DNA from: Argonema galeatum A003/A1 | GTDB taxonomy: Bacteria > Cyanobacteriota > Cyanobacteriia > Cyanobacteriales > Aerosakkonemataceae | Direction of reading: 5' to 3' | Length of the DNA: 38,108 nucleotides | Assembly (NCBI RefSeq): GCF_023333595.1 | Contig: NZ_JAIQZM010000021.1 | Span: 1 to 38,108, forward strand | Part shown: in pieces, positions 9,192 through 17,513 of the stretch | How the letters are laid out: each line of letters starts with the position of its first letter | Position numbering within the stretch: the first letter of the stretch is position 1 | The notes under the pieces: model-generated | What the model was told of the DNA's origin: nothing | Databases searched by the model: none | Seen by the model: the letters and a program-made list of their open reading frames with translations, nothing else | Position numbers and translations under genes: made by a program

Positions 9192-9465
9192 TTGGAACCT
9201 CACCCCCCTGCCCCCCTCTCCGACCTCGGAGAGGGGGGGGAGAAGGGAGAAATACCCCCCCTCCGACCTCGGAGAAGGGAGAAATACCCCCCTCCCTGTG
9301 GACGGGGAGGGGTTAGGGGAGGGGTTCCACTGTCCCCCTCTCCGACCTCAGAGAGGGGGGGGAGAAGGGAGAAATACCCCCCTCCCTGTGGACGGGGAGG
9401 GGTTAGGGGTATTTCTCCCCCCTCCCTGTGGACGGGGAGGGGTTAGGGGAGGGGTTCCACTGTCC
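9192..9465. repeat. G/C-rich mosaic of direct and inverted repeats
   Basis: In the roughly 550-base gap between the mutase and the KaiC-like gene, blocks recur: TCCCTGTGGACGGGGAGGGG at about 9293, 9383 and 9423; CTCTCCGACCTCGGAGAG-type palindromes near 9216, 9261 and 9338; and GAGAAGGGAGAAATACCCCC linkers. Open frames across it are artefacts of repeat composition. The flanks 9071-9191 and 9466-9619 show no recognisable gene; the latter must hold the promoter of the KaiC-like operon. Confidence 0.85.
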
Positions 9466-9619
9466 CGGTTTAGACTGGTAGCCAGAATTAGCAGTAGCGA
9501 TCGCACTCACCAAGGTAGGGCAGTCTTCTGTAAGATCGGAAATCGGTGCTATAGCTTAAGCTTAGTGTGGCTAGTGCGCTCAAAGAATAGTTCCCAGCAA
9601 AAGAAAAGAAGACTTTTAT

Positions 9620-11080
9620 ATGTCTCAAGAGCGTCTGTTAACAGGGATATCTGGTCTAGATGAGCTGCTTGATGGCGGTCTGATTCCAGGGCGAGCCTAT
9701 TTAGTGCGGGGTGGCCCTGGCTCAGGCAAGACTACCTTGGGATTGCACTTTCTTGCTTCTGGCGTTGCCAATGGCGAAAAAACGCTCTATATCACATTAG
9801 GAGAACCGGCAGAGCAAATCCGCACCAATGCTGAAGCTCTCGGTTTTGACCAAAAAAATATTAGTTTTCTCGATCTCAGCCCCACATCGGAATTTTTCAC
9901 CGATATTCAGACCTACGACATTTTCTCACCAGCTGAGGTGGAACGAGAACCAACCACCCAAAAAATTATTGACGAGGTAAAGAGGCTCAAACCGCAGCGG
10001 GTATTTCTGGACGCCATGACCCAGTTCCGCTACCTGTCTACAGATACTTTTCAATTCCGCAAACAAGTGCTTTCATTCATGCGCTTTTTAGTGGAACAGA
10101 AAATTACTGTACTTTTCACCTCAGAAGGCAGCGAGGCGGCTCCAGATGACGATCTGCAATTTATGAGCGATGGGATCGTTAACCTCAACTACTTGCTTGA
10201 CAAACGAACCATCTGCATCACCAAGTTTCGGGGATCTGGCTTCCAGGCTGGATATCACTCAATCCGATTGACAAGTATGGGAATGGAGGTTTTCCCGCGT
10301 TTGCAACCTGGAACGTACAAGAAGGTGTTTGCGCCTGAATCCGTCTCCTCTGGCATCCCGGAACTAGACCAACTGCTCCACGGCGGACTGGAGAGAGGTA
10401 CAGTGACCATTCTGAGCGGCCCAAGTGGGGTGGGCAAAACCACGATCGGTCTTCAGTTTATGAAAGAAGCAGCGGGTAGAGGCGAGCGATCGGTAGTTTA
10501 CTCCTTTGAAGAGGAATTGGAGATCATCGTCCGTCGCTGTCAGAACGTCAACATCCCTGCCCAAAGTATGATCGAGCGAGGTACACTCTCCTTGGTCAAA
10601 ATCGAGCCTCTGCAATTTACGCCCGATGAATTTGCCCACTTGGTGCGTCAGCAAGTTGAGCAGCAAGAAACAAGCATCGTCATGATTGACAGTGTTTCTG
10701 GCTATCGCCTTGCTGTCCGAGGTGAGGATTTGGTCAGCCATCTCCACTCCATGTGCAAGTATCTCGCCAACATGGGCATTACGGTTATTTTAGTCAATCA
10801 AACAGAAGCCTTTGGCGGGGAGTACCGAGGTAGCGAATATAGGATCAGCTATTTGGCAGATAACTTCATTTTCATGCGCTACTTGGAGCGCTACGTGGAC
10901 TCCAAACTTGAGCTGCGTAAGGCAATTGGAGTCCTGAAGAAACGGTTGACTGACTTTGAAAAAAGCCTGCGGGAAATTCAAATTACTCGTTACGGCATTA
11001 AAGTGGGCGACCCGATATCGGGACTGAGGGGCATCTTTAGCGACCTCCCACAAATGGGCAAGGCTACAGACGAGGATTAA
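9620..11080 (+). CDS. KaiC-like double-domain ATPase (not the clock KaiC)
   Basis: A cytoplasmic RecA/KaiC superfamily ATPase of 486 residues with two tandem domains. Domain 1 has Walker A GGPGSGKTT (31-39) and YITLGEPAEQ where clock KaiC carries a catalytic Glu-Glu pair (here Gly-Glu). Domain 2 has GPSGVGKTT (267-275), YSFEEELEII with the pair intact, and IVMIDSVSGYRLA as Walker B. At the position of clock KaiC Ser431-Thr432, the sequence by eye reads Ile-Ser410-Tyr411-Leu-Ala-Asp, so the Ser is kept but the Thr is replaced by Tyr. It lacks the clock KaiC length, and kaiA and kaiB are not adjacent. It is followed two bases later by a receiver gene and then a kinase, an arrangement seen often in cyanobacteria and suggesting a KaiC-coupled phosphorelay. 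Confidence 0.88.
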   Translation: MSQERLLTGISGLDELLDGGLIPGRAYLVRGGPGSGKTTLGLHFLASGVANGEKTLYITLGEPAEQIRTNAEALGFDQKNISFLDLSPTSEFFTDIQTYDIFSPAEVEREPTTQKIIDEVKRLKPQRVFLDAMTQFRYLSTDTFQFRKQVLSFMRFLVEQKITVLFTSEGSEAAPDDDLQFMSDGIVNLNYLLDKRTICITKFRGSGFQAGYHSIRLTSMGMEVFPRLQPGTYKKVFAPESVSSGIPELDQLLHGGLERGTVTILSGPSGVGKTTIGLQFMKEAAGRGERSVVYSFEEELEIIVRRCQNVNIPAQSMIERGTLSLVKIEPLQFTPDEFAHLVRQQVEQQETSIVMIDSVSGYRLAVRGEDLVSHLHSMCKYLANMGITVILVNQTEAFGGEYRGSEYRISYLADNFIFMRYLERYVDSKLELRKAIGVLKKRLTDFEKSLREIQITRYGIKVGDPISGLRGIFSDLPQMGKATDED

Positions 11081-11082
11081 CT

Positions 11083-11448
11083 ATGAATGATAAGCCATTT
11101 ATTCTGGCAGTAGACCATAATCGACGTAACCTGGAATTGCTCGGACAATTCCTCAATAAAGAAGGATACCAAACCATCTCTGCTGGTAGCCAGCAAGAGT
11201 TTGAGCAAGCTTTGAGTGGGGAAGCTGAAATTGGGCTGGTTCTGGTAGATATCTCCGGTTTCGATCGGCATATTTGGGATTTATGCGAGAAATTGCGGGA
11301 TGACCAAATTCCTTTTCTGGTGATTTCGCCCAAACAAAGTGCGGCCATTCAGCAGGAAAGCATTGCTCATGGAGCCCGTAGTATGGTGGTAAAGCCACTT
11401 GCGATCAAAGAGTTTTTGGGCATGATTCGAGGCTTAATGGGTGAATAA
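11083..11448 (+). CDS. Stand-alone response-regulator receiver
   Basis: A single CheY-like REC domain of 121 residues without an output domain. Asp56 (VLVDISGFD) is the likely phosphoacceptor and Lys104 (VVKPLA) the conserved lysine. The acidic pocket is Asp11-His12 rather than the usual Asp-Asp/Glu-Asp, so metal binding may be altered. It starts two bases after the KaiC-like stop, with GAGGA upstream, and is followed two bases later by the histidine kinase, so the three are cotranslated. It is probably the phosphorylation partner of that kinase, connecting it to the ATPase. Confidence 0.9.
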   Translation: MNDKPFILAVDHNRRNLELLGQFLNKEGYQTISAGSQQEFEQALSGEAEIGLVLVDISGFDRHIWDLCEKLRDDQIPFLVISPKQSAAIQQESIAHGARSMVVKPLAIKEFLGMIRGLMGE

Positions 11449-11450
11449 AA

Positions 11451-12635
11451 ATGAGCCGTATCTTACTGCTTCTAGATCACAAAAATAACCGTCGCCTCCT
11501 GTGGGATTGGTTGAGCAGGTATCATGAGGTTTTGCTGCCCGATGAAAAAAATCCTGAATTGCTATTTTTAAGTGCTGAGTCTGGTTCTTGTCCGATCGCT
11601 TCTTCAGCAGAAGAGAATAAAGATATTGATTTTGACTTATGTATTTTAGATGGTCTGGCTCTAGACCGGGTATGGCAATGGGTGCAAGCTAGAAGGGAGG
11701 TTGAGCGCCCAGTTTTTCTACCGTTTCTCCTGCTTACCTCCCGCCAAAAGGTAGGGATAGCTACACGACACCTGTGGCAAAGCGTTGACGAATTGATTAT
11801 CAGTCCGATTGAGAAGGTGGAATTGCAGGCGAGGGTGGAAATTTTGTTGCGATCGCGAAACCTATCCCTACAACTTCACTCGGCCAACAAAGAACTGCAA
11901 AAACATAGCGAACTCAAAAGCCGATTGGTTTCAATGGTTTCTCACGAAATTCGCAACCCGCTCTCCCTGATTTTGGGTTTTGCAAAAATAATTGAATGTC
12001 ACTTTTCTGAATTGTCTTGGCAGCGAATACTAGAATATTTAAAGCAAATTATATTAGCTGTTAATAGGATGGATCACCTGGCAGAAGGTTTATTAGTAAT
12101 CGGTAGGTTAGACCTGGGGAAACAAGATTTTTATCCAACTCCAATATATTTAGAAAAATTCTGTAAATCTGTAGCCCAAGAAATAGAATTTACCAACCAT
12201 AATAAACACGAGATTATTTTTCGTACCTTCTACTCAACTGACTCCGAACTGACTGCAACCCATGTAGAAAACAAACTGACAAATGCTTGTATGGATGAAG
12301 ATCTGTTACAGTACATTTTGTCCAACTTGCTCTCGAATGCAGTTAAATATTCACCCGCAGGAAGTTCTGTCCATTTTGACTTGATTTGTGATGGCGACAG
12401 AGCTATTTTCCATATCGAGGATAAGGGTATTGGAATTCCTAAAGAAGAGCAACCCCTATTATTTGAAGCATTCCATCGAGCTTCTAATGTTGGCAAAATA
12501 GTCGGGAACGGTTTAGGATTATGTATTGTCAAACAATCTGTAGACTTACACGGCGGAAAGATAGAATTTACCAGTGAAGTCGGTATGGGAACCAAGTTTA
12601 CGGTGACGCTGCCATTAAACCGCTTGGAAAAGTAA
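11451..12635 (+). CDS. Histidine kinase with degenerate N-terminal receiver
   Basis: A soluble sensor kinase of 394 residues. Residues 1-130 look like a REC fold: ILLLLDHKNNRRLL, DLCILDGLALDRVW (candidate Asp), LLTSRQ, and SPIEKVELQARVEILL near the usual Lys region, but with Asp-His in the pocket. A short helix leads into HisKA with MVSHEIRNPLS (His165), then HATPase motifs ILSNLLSNAVKYSP (N box), DKGIGIP (G1), FEAFHRAS (F box) and GNGLGLCIVK (G2). No membrane segment is present. It closes the three-gene operon; the catalytic motifs are complete, so it should be active. Confidence 0.93.
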   Translation: MSRILLLLDHKNNRRLLWDWLSRYHEVLLPDEKNPELLFLSAESGSCPIASSAEENKDIDFDLCILDGLALDRVWQWVQARREVERPVFLPFLLLTSRQKVGIATRHLWQSVDELIISPIEKVELQARVEILLRSRNLSLQLHSANKELQKHSELKSRLVSMVSHEIRNPLSLILGFAKIIECHFSELSWQRILEYLKQIILAVNRMDHLAEGLLVIGRLDLGKQDFYPTPIYLEKFCKSVAQEIEFTNHNKHEIIFRTFYSTDSELTATHVENKLTNACMDEDLLQYILSNLLSNAVKYSPAGSSVHFDLICDGDRAIFHIEDKGIGIPKEEQPLLFEAFHRASNVGKIVGNGLGLCIVKQSVDLHGGKIEFTSEVGMGTKFTVTLPLNRLEK

Positions 12636-12694
12636 GTTTTATCTGCGTACCTATAAAACCAATTGAGTAATGCCAGAAACCGGGTTTCTCATCC

Positions 12695-12883
12695 CCTAGA
12701 ACACCAATTCAGTAATCGTAGGGGCGAAGCATTCGGGCAAAAAATCTAGGGTAAGAGCGATAGCTTTTCTGCCCGAATGCTAATGCCTCCGGCACGCTAT
12801 GCGCTCTCGTCGCAGGCTACGCCAACGCGAACGCCCCTACAAGCTATAGCAACCGCCAAGTATTACTGAATCGGTGTTCTAGG
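12695..12883. repeat. MITE-like element with 22-bp terminal inverted repeats
   Basis: Termini CCTAGAACACCAATTCAGTA (12695 onward) and its inverse ending at 12883 match over 22 bases with one mismatch. Inside, GTAGGGGCG at 12718 mirrors CGCCCCTAC ending near 12840, and GCATTCGGGCA/TGCCCGAATGC (12729-12739, 12770-12780) forms another stem, so the element is nested palindromes. It fills most of the 350-base gap between the kinase and ndhJ, which are convergent. No gene is visible in the gap. Confidence 0.82.
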
Positions 12884-12916
12884 TTAAGAGAGAAGAAGGC
12901 GTCGGAGGGATAATTT

Positions 12917-12975
12917 CAAATTTTAGATTTCAGATTTCTTGAAATTAAATCTAAAATCTAATATCTAAAATTACC
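12917..12975. repeat. ATCTAAA heptamer-type short tandem repeats
   Basis: AT-rich array of TTTAGATTT and ATCTAAAATCTA units just after ndhJ. Similar arrays occur at 17550-17581 and 36590-36642; they resemble the heptanucleotide STRR repeats of filamentous cyanobacteria. Confidence 0.7.
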
Positions 12976-12985
12976 CTAGCCCCTC

Positions 12986-13486
12986 TTAATAAGCATCCTG
13001 CAATTCGTAAAAATCTGGGGAGATGTAATCCTTACGCAGGGGCCAGCCGACCCAATCTTCCGGCATTAAAATTCGCTTCAGGTTTGGGTGTCCTTCGTAG
13101 ATAATGCCGTACATATCGTAGGATTCCCGTTCTTGCCAGTCTGCTGTTTTCCAAATCCAATACACCGAAGGCACTTTGGGGTTTTCCCTGGGCAGAAATA
13201 CCTTCACCCGGACTTCTTGCGGGCGATCGGCATAATCGCTCACTTTAATCAAGTGGTAAAAGCTGACAAAATCCTGACCTGGCCCAGCATCGTAGCCACC
13301 TTGACACTGAAGGTAGTTAAAGCCGTAGGCGTAGAGAGCTGTGCAAAGCGGGATGAGGAAATCTGACTCAACTTTGATAATTTCCACACCCTGATGATCT
13401 GCTTCCAAAACCTCATGGTCAAAACCGTTTTCTGTCAGCCAACGGGAAACAATACCGGCTTCCACGAGTTGAGATTCTTCAGCCAC
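12986..13486 (-). CDS. ndhJ: NAD(P)H-quinone oxidoreductase subunit J
   Basis: Peripheral-arm subunit of the thylakoid NDH-1 complex (respiration, cyclic electron flow, CO2 uptake), homologous to the 30-kDa subunit NuoC. It has the family run [35 protein letters not shown] followed by [24 protein letters not shown] place the start at GTG 13484-13486 (MAEESQLVE, 166 residues), because AGGAGG at 13493-13498 is six bases upstream; the TTG two codons earlier abuts that site. The start overlaps the ndhK stop by eight bases, indicating translational coupling within ndhC-ndhK-ndhJ. Confidence 0.95.
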   Translation of the reverse strand: MAEESQLVEAGIVSRWLTENGFDHEVLEADHQGVEIIKVESDFLIPLCTALYAYGFNYLQCQGGYDAGPGQDFVSFYHLIKVSDYADRPQEVRVKVFLPRENPKVPSVYWIWKTADWQERESYDMYGIIYEGHPNLKRILMPEDWVGWPLRKDYISPDFYELQDAY

Positions 13487-14222
13487 GTTCAACCTCCTGC
13501 TTCTGTGCTGTCATCAAAGCTGGTGGGACAGGTGTGCCGATCGCTTCCGTCAATTCCTTCGGTGGTGCTTGGCGAGTGGGTGACTGGATATACTTTCCGG
13601 TCAAGATAGCAGGCACAGCCTTCATCTTATGGGTTGTGCTGTAATAGCGATGAGTTTGGCGCAATTTTCCCCGGTCTTGAATGGAATCGTTACCGATTTT
13701 CTTCCGCAGTTTGACGATCGCATCCATAATCGCTTCTGGACGAGGCGGACAGCCCGGTAAGTAGACATCCACCGGAATGAGTTTATCCACACCGCGAACT
13801 GCCGTTGGGGAATCGACGCTGAACATACCGCCCGTAATTGTGCAGGCTCCCATAGCGATGACATACTTAGGCTCTGGCATTTGCTCGTAGAGACGAACCA
13901 GAGCCGGGGCCATTTTCATGGTGATTGTGCCTGCGGTGATGATTAAATCCGCTTGTCTGGGGCTGGAACGGGGAACCAGACCAAATCTGTCAAAATCAAA
14001 CCGAGAGCCGATCATCGCCGCTACTTCAATAAAGCAACAGGCCGTACCGAACAGCAGGGGCCATAAGCTAGAGAGACGAGCCCAGTCGTAGAGGTCATCA
14101 ACTGTAGTGAGGATGACGTTTTCCGAAAGGTCTTGAGTGACAGAAGTTCGCTGTATCGGATTGAGGATTATATCTTTGTAATCATCCTCTGAATTACGAG
14201 TTTGAGAGTTTATGACCATTCC
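13479..14222 (-). CDS. ndhK: NAD(P)H-quinone oxidoreductase subunit K
   Basis: Carries the terminal [4Fe-4S] cluster N2 of NDH-1. The cysteines are visible: the Cys61-Cys62 pair in [24 protein letters not shown], and [34 protein letters not shown] is also diagnostic. The start at ATG 14220-14222 (MVINSQTRN) is chosen because AGGAG lies eight bases upstream inside the ndhC end; a further upstream in-frame start at 14240 would put this site inside the coding region. The length is then 247 residues, normal for cyanobacteria. It overlaps ndhC by 13 bases and ndhJ by eight. Confidence 0.96.
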   Translation of the reverse strand, partial: GMVINSQTRNSEDDYKDIILNPIQRTSVTQDLSENVILTTVDDLYDWARLSSLWPLLFGTACCFIEVAAMIGSRFDFDRFGLVPRSSPRQADLIITAGTITMKMAPALVRLYEQMPEPKYVIAMGACTITGGMFSVDSPTAVRGVDKLIPVDVYLPGCPPRPEAIMDAIVKLRKKIGNDSIQDRGKLRQTHRYYSTTHKMKAVPAILTGKYIQSPTRQAPPKELTEAIGTPVPPALMTAQKQEVERG

Positions 14223-14572
14223 AGGGCTCCTTTGCGCCATGCGTAAACGAGAGCAACGACAAGAATCGCTATAAAGATCAGCGCTTCAACAAAGGCTAGG
14301 AGTCCCAGCCTGCTGAAGGCGACAGCCCAGGGATATAGGAAAACCGTCTCAACGTCAAAGATGACGAAGACCAGGGCGAACATATAGTAACGAATGTTGA
14401 ACTGAATCCAAGCTCCCCCAATGGGTTCCATGCCCGATTCGTAGGTAGTGCGCCGCTCTGGGCCGCGACGACTAGGCCGGAGTAGCTTCGACGCGGTGAG
14501 AGCAAGGACAGGCACTAGGCTGCAAACAATCAGGAAGCCTAGCAAATACTCGTAGCCACTGAGGACAAACAC
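14210..14572 (-). CDS. ndhC: NAD(P)H-quinone oxidoreductase subunit 3
   Basis: Small membrane subunit of NDH-1 (NuoA homologue), 120 residues with three hydrophobic segments. It contains the conserved loop [40 protein letters not shown], with the glutamates and aspartate of the quinone-site loop. It is first in ndhC-ndhK-ndhJ, the usual cyanobacterial and chloroplast order. It starts at ATG 14570-14572. Confidence 0.97.
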   Translation of the reverse strand: MFVLSGYEYLLGFLIVCSLVPVLALTASKLLRPSRRGPERRTTYESGMEPIGGAWIQFNIRYYMFALVFVIFDVETVFLYPWAVAFSRLGLLAFVEALIFIAILVVALVYAWRKGALEWS

Positions 14573-14659
14573 GATTAATAGCTACCGTTTTGGCGAAAGG
14601 ACGTTTGTTACTTATTTTTACATTTTGACATTCTCGTGCAGTCTGTGGGAATAGGGAAG

Positions 14660-14816
14660 AAGGGACTAGGGGCTAGGGACTAGGGACTAGGGGAAGAGAG
14701 GAGTGGGGAATAAGGGACTAGGGGAAAAGAGGAGTGGGGAGTGGGAGAGTGGGAAAGTAACTTGTTTTCTTCTTCCCTTCTGACCCTAGTCCCAAGTCCC
14801 TAGTCCCTAGCCCCTA
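14660..14816. repeat. GGGACTAGGG repeat region with inverted counterpart
   Basis: Between divergent ndhC and rubA there are tandem GGGACTAGGG/GGGGCTAGGG units at 14660-14725 and their inverse (CCCTAGTCCC..CCTAGCCCC) at 14783-14815. These could pair into a long imperfect hairpin. The remaining parts of this roughly 330-base gap must contain both promoters; I cannot assign boxes with confidence. Confidence 0.8.
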
Positions 14817-14903
14817 TTGAATTATTTTTCCCCAATCACCAATGTATGTCATAATTTGTAACAGAGTTTTTAAGCTTTGACCTGTAACTCTATTTTTTCC
14901 CTG

Positions 14904-15239
14904 ATGAGCAATCAAGCTGTTGATGCCAACGCGCTGGATCGTTATGAATGTAGCGCTTGCGGCTATGTTTACGAGCCCGATCGGGGTGACAGCAAGCAGG
15001 ATATTTCTCCTGGAATTTCCTTTGAAGAGTTAGCTGCTGATTGGCGCTGTCCCGTTTGTGGCGTGCGGAAGTCGAAGTTCCAAAATATAGGCCCTAAAGG
15101 CTCCGCATCTGGATTTAAGTCAAATCTGGGTTATGGTCTGGGGGTGAACACCTTAACGCCAGCTCAGAAGAATTTACTCATTTTTGGGGCTTTAGGACTG
15201 GGGGTTATATTTTTCCTTAGTCTCTACGGTTTGCAATGA
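14904..15239 (+). CDS. rubA: Membrane-anchored rubredoxin RubA
   Basis: Rubredoxin used in photosystem assembly in cyanobacteria. The iron ligands are Cys16/Cys19 (YECSACGYVYEP) and Cys49/Cys52 (WRCPVCGVRKSKF), followed by a linker and a C-terminal helix (LLIFGALGLGVIFFLSLYG) that anchors it in the thylakoid. I use ATG 14904 (111 residues, MSNQAVDANAL); a TTG nine codons upstream would add an atypical hydrophobic extension. Its position directly before ycf48 and psbEFLJ is conserved across cyanobacteria and supports a role in PSII biogenesis. Confidence 0.95.
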   Translation: MSNQAVDANALDRYECSACGYVYEPDRGDSKQDISPGISFEELAADWRCPVCGVRKSKFQNIGPKGSASGFKSNLGYGLGVNTLTPAQKNLLIFGALGLGVIFFLSLYGLQ

Positions 15240-15305
15240 GAGTTTGACTCTCTTTGCTAAGTACTTTGTTTTCTTTTCGCGGGTTTTACAGATATTTCAA
15301 AAACA

Positions 15306-16310
15306 ATGCGATCGCTCTTAAAATCCTGGCAACGAGTAGGAGTACTGCTGGCGGTTGCCCTGCTGTGTCTGGCTTGCAGTAAAGTACCCTCGATAAGTCA
15401 AAACCCTTGGCAAGTCGTTTCTCTACCGACAAGTGCCAACTTGATGGATATAGCTTTCACCGGCAACCCTATGCACGGATGGTTAGTCGGCAGTCAAGCT
15501 ACGCTGCTAGAAACAACGGACGGCGGCGAAACTTGGCAACCTAGAGAACTGGATTTGGGCGGGCAAAAGTACCGCTTTAATTCGGTAAGTTTTAACGGTC
15601 AAGAAGGGTGGATTGCAGGGGAACCTTCCCTACTGCTGTACACCAATGATGAAGGAAAAACTTGGTCTCGGATTCCGCTGTCGGAAAAGCTGCCGGGTAA
15701 TCCCAACACTGTGCTGGCGCTGGCACCTCAGTCGGCGGAGATGACGACAGATGTGGGAGCAATCTATAGGACTACAGACAGTGGACAAACGTGGAAAGCG
15801 TTGGTGCAGCAAGCTGTAGGGGTGGTTCGCAACATTTCTCGATCGATCGATGGCAAGTATGTGGCAGTTTCCGCTAACGGCAGCTTCTACTCTACTTGGC
15901 AACCAGGACAAGATGCCTGGTTGCCGCATAATCGCAATAGCTCCCGGCGCGTGCAGAATATGGGTTTTACTGAAGAAGGTGGATTGTGGATGCTGGCTCG
16001 TGGGGGTCAGGTTCAATTTACCGACCCGGAAAAACCAGATGAGTGGCTGGATGCAGATTATCCAGAGTTTTCAGCTAGCTGGGGATTGCTGGATTTAGCT
16101 TTTCGGACGCCTGACGAAATTTGGGTGGCTGGTGGCGGCGGTAATTTGCTGTGCAGTTTCGATGGCGGAAAAACTTGGCAAAAAGACCGCGAGGTTGAGG
16201 ATGTGCCTTCTAATTTCTACAAGATTCTGTTTTTGACGCCGGAAAAGGGCTTCATTATCGGTCAAAGAGGGACTCTGCTGAAATATAAGGGTACAGTTGA
16301 AGCTGCTTAA
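15306..16310 (+). CDS. ycf48: Photosystem II assembly factor Ycf48 (Hcf136 homologue)
   Basis: Lumenal lipoprotein that binds the D1 precursor during early PSII reaction-centre assembly. It has 334 residues: signal peptide with lipobox LLCLAC, then seven-bladed propeller repeats with BNR/Asp-box-like motifs (TTDGGETWQPREL, NDEGKTWSRIPL, TTDSGQTWKAL, FDGGKTWQKD). It starts at ATG 15306, whose next codons contain a HIP1 octamer. It lies between rubA and psbE, the usual order, but is separated from psbE by an array of 75-bp repeats. Confidence 0.96.
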   Translation: MRSLLKSWQRVGVLLAVALLCLACSKVPSISQNPWQVVSLPTSANLMDIAFTGNPMHGWLVGSQATLLETTDGGETWQPRELDLGGQKYRFNSVSFNGQEGWIAGEPSLLLYTNDEGKTWSRIPLSEKLPGNPNTVLALAPQSAEMTTDVGAIYRTTDSGQTWKALVQQAVGVVRNISRSIDGKYVAVSANGSFYSTWQPGQDAWLPHNRNSSRRVQNMGFTEEGGLWMLARGGQVQFTDPEKPDEWLDADYPEFSASWGLLDLAFRTPDEIWVAGGGGNLLCSFDGGKTWQKDREVEDVPSNFYKILFLTPEKGFIIGQRGTLLKYKGTVEAA

Positions 16311-16333
16311 AGGCTGTACTAGCCCCCCTAACC

Positions 16334-16556
16334 CCCCAAATCTGGGGGGAACAGGACTTTACGCCCCCCAGATTTGGGGGGCAAGGGGGGGCGAAACAAG
16401 AAATATTGCCCCAAATCTGGGGGGAACAGGACTTTACGCCTCCCAGATTTGGGGGGCAAGGGGGGGCGAAACAAGAAATATTGCCCCAAATCTGGGGGGA
16501 ACCAGACTTTACTCCCCCCAGATTTGGGGGGCAAGGGGGGGCGAAACAAGAAATAT
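16334..16556. repeat. Three tandem 75-bp hairpin repeats
   Basis: Units start at about 16338, 16413 and 16488 with an exact 75-base period. Each carries CCCCAAATCTGGGG and, about 30 bases on, its inverse CCCCAGATTTGGGG, then GCAAGGGGGGGCGAAACAAG. Every unit can fold into a strong stem. Because 75 is a multiple of three, open frames cross the array on both strands, but they show no protein-like composition. The array sits in the 356-base gap between ycf48 and psbE; the last 100 bases before psbE would hold its promoter. Confidence 0.92.
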
Positions 16557-16666
16557 GGCGTAAGTCCTGGAAAAGTTTTTATTTGCCTGGGCGGCTTGCT
16601 TGTTAGAGCTTGTAATGTTTCGTATCATATTCATTAAGCTTCGATCTTATTGAAGGAGGAACCTGA

Positions 16667-16915
16667 ATGGCTGGCACAACTGGAGAGCGTCCGTTTACGG
16701 ACATTGTTACGAGCATTCGTTACTGGGTGATTCACAGCATCACCATCCCAGCGTTGTTTATTGCGGGCTGGCTATTTGTACAGACGGGTCTGGCATACGA
16801 TGCTTTTGGCACGCCTCGGCCTAATGAGTACTATACTCAAGAGCGTATAGAATTACCCATCTTGAGCGATCGCTACGAAGCGAAGCAGCAAATCGAGCAG
16901 TTTATCGAAAAGTAG
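16667..16915 (+). CDS. psbE: Cytochrome b559 alpha subunit
   Basis: PSII core subunit that shares one heme with PsbF and is needed for PSII assembly and photoprotection. It has 82 residues, with the heme-ligand histidine in [18 protein letters not shown] at the start of the only transmembrane helix and the lumenal tail [18 protein letters not shown]. It starts at ATG 16667 with an excellent AAGGAGGA seven bases upstream. First gene of psbEFLJ. Confidence 0.99.
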   Translation: MAGTTGERPFTDIVTSIRYWVIHSITIPALFIAGWLFVQTGLAYDAFGTPRPNEYYTQERIELPILSDRYEAKQQIEQFIEK

Positions 16916-16937
16916 TTTCAATCATTGGTTTTGAATT

Positions 16938-17075
16938 ATGACAAGCAACACCCCCACCAATCAGCCGGTTTCTTATCCAATTTTTACTGTGAGATGGCTG
17001 GCGGTTCATACTCTGGCTGTTCCTACGGTGTTCTTTGTAGGGGCGATTACAGCAATGCAGTTTATTCACCGATAG
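16938..17075 (+). CDS. psbF: Cytochrome b559 beta subunit
   Basis: A 45-residue partner of PsbE. The single helix carries the second heme ligand in [18 protein letters not shown], followed by [11 protein letters not shown] at the C terminus. It starts 22 bases after psbE with no strong ribosome site of its own, so it is probably coupled to psbE translation. Confidence 0.98.
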   Translation: MTSNTPTNQPVSYPIFTVRWLAVHTLAVPTVFFVGAITAMQFIHR

Positions 17076-17084
17076 GAGTAACAA

Positions 17085-17207
17085 ATGCCAACTAGAACTC
17101 CCAATACCAATAATCAGCCTGTTGAGCTAAACCGGACTTCTCTCTTCTTAGGCTTACTTCTGATTTTTGTTCTCGGTATTCTGTTTTCCAGTTATTTCTT
17201 TAACTAA
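17085..17207 (+). CDS. psbL: Photosystem II protein L
   Basis: A 40-residue PSII core subunit near the quinone sites and monomer interface. It ends with the family pattern [19 protein letters not shown] then LFSSYFFN, one transmembrane helix. AGGAG overlaps the psbF stop and lies six bases from ATG 17085. Confidence 0.98.
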   Translation: MPTRTPNTNNQPVELNRTSLFLGLLLIFVLGILFSSYFFN

Positions 17208-17370
17208 TCGCCCTCGTCCCTCGCCATAATGCACTTATTTGGCGGCGGGATATAGGCCCAGAAAATGGAGGTACGGAGTTTTGCAATCTTTCTAGAGGGT
17301 ACTTCACCTAGCTGGAATAGATTGTGTCTCGATAGAAAGAATTTAATGCTGTCATGAAGAGGTAAAAGCT
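17208..17370. other. Unusually long psbL-psbJ spacer
   Basis: This 163-base non-coding gap splits what is normally a compact operon. It contains a weak CGCCATAA/TTATTTGGCG stem near 17222-17244 and no reading frame of interest. A local promoter or processing site for psbJ is possible but not demonstrated. Confidence 0.5.
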
Positions 17371-17490
17371 GTGTCTGGAAGTGGAAGAATACCTTTGTGG
17401 ATCGTGGCGACTGTCGCCGGAATTAGCGCAATCACCGTTTTGGGACTTTTCTTTTACGGTTCTTATGCCGGTATAGGCTCTGCTTTGTAA
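17371..17490 (+). CDS. psbJ: Photosystem II protein J
   Basis: A 39-residue single-helix PSII subunit close to cytochrome b559. The sequence reads [17 protein letters not shown], then [16 protein letters not shown], typical of PsbJ. The start is GTG 17371 with GAAGAGG eight bases upstream. It ends the operon, with a hairpin terminator downstream. Confidence 0.97.
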   Translation: MSGSGRIPLWIVATVAGISAITVLGLFFYGSYAGIGSAL

Positions 17491-17513
17491 GTATTGCCCC
17501 AACTTGAAATGAT

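Noticed and set aside
9192..9663. Open frames in the G/C-rich region
   Set aside because: Composition is dictated by the repeats, and the second frame runs into the KaiC-like gene out of phase.
9620..11080. Circadian clock kaiC
   Set aside because: It is shorter than clock KaiC, lacks the Thr phosphosite by eye, and has no adjacent kaiA/kaiB.
16334..16556. CRISPR array
   Set aside because: The whole 75-base unit repeats, with no variable spacers, and no cas genes are present.
16297..16637. Open frames across the 75-bp repeats
   Set aside because: They arise because 75 is divisible by three; they exist on both strands and in several frames, with Gly/Pro-rich, non-protein-like repeats.
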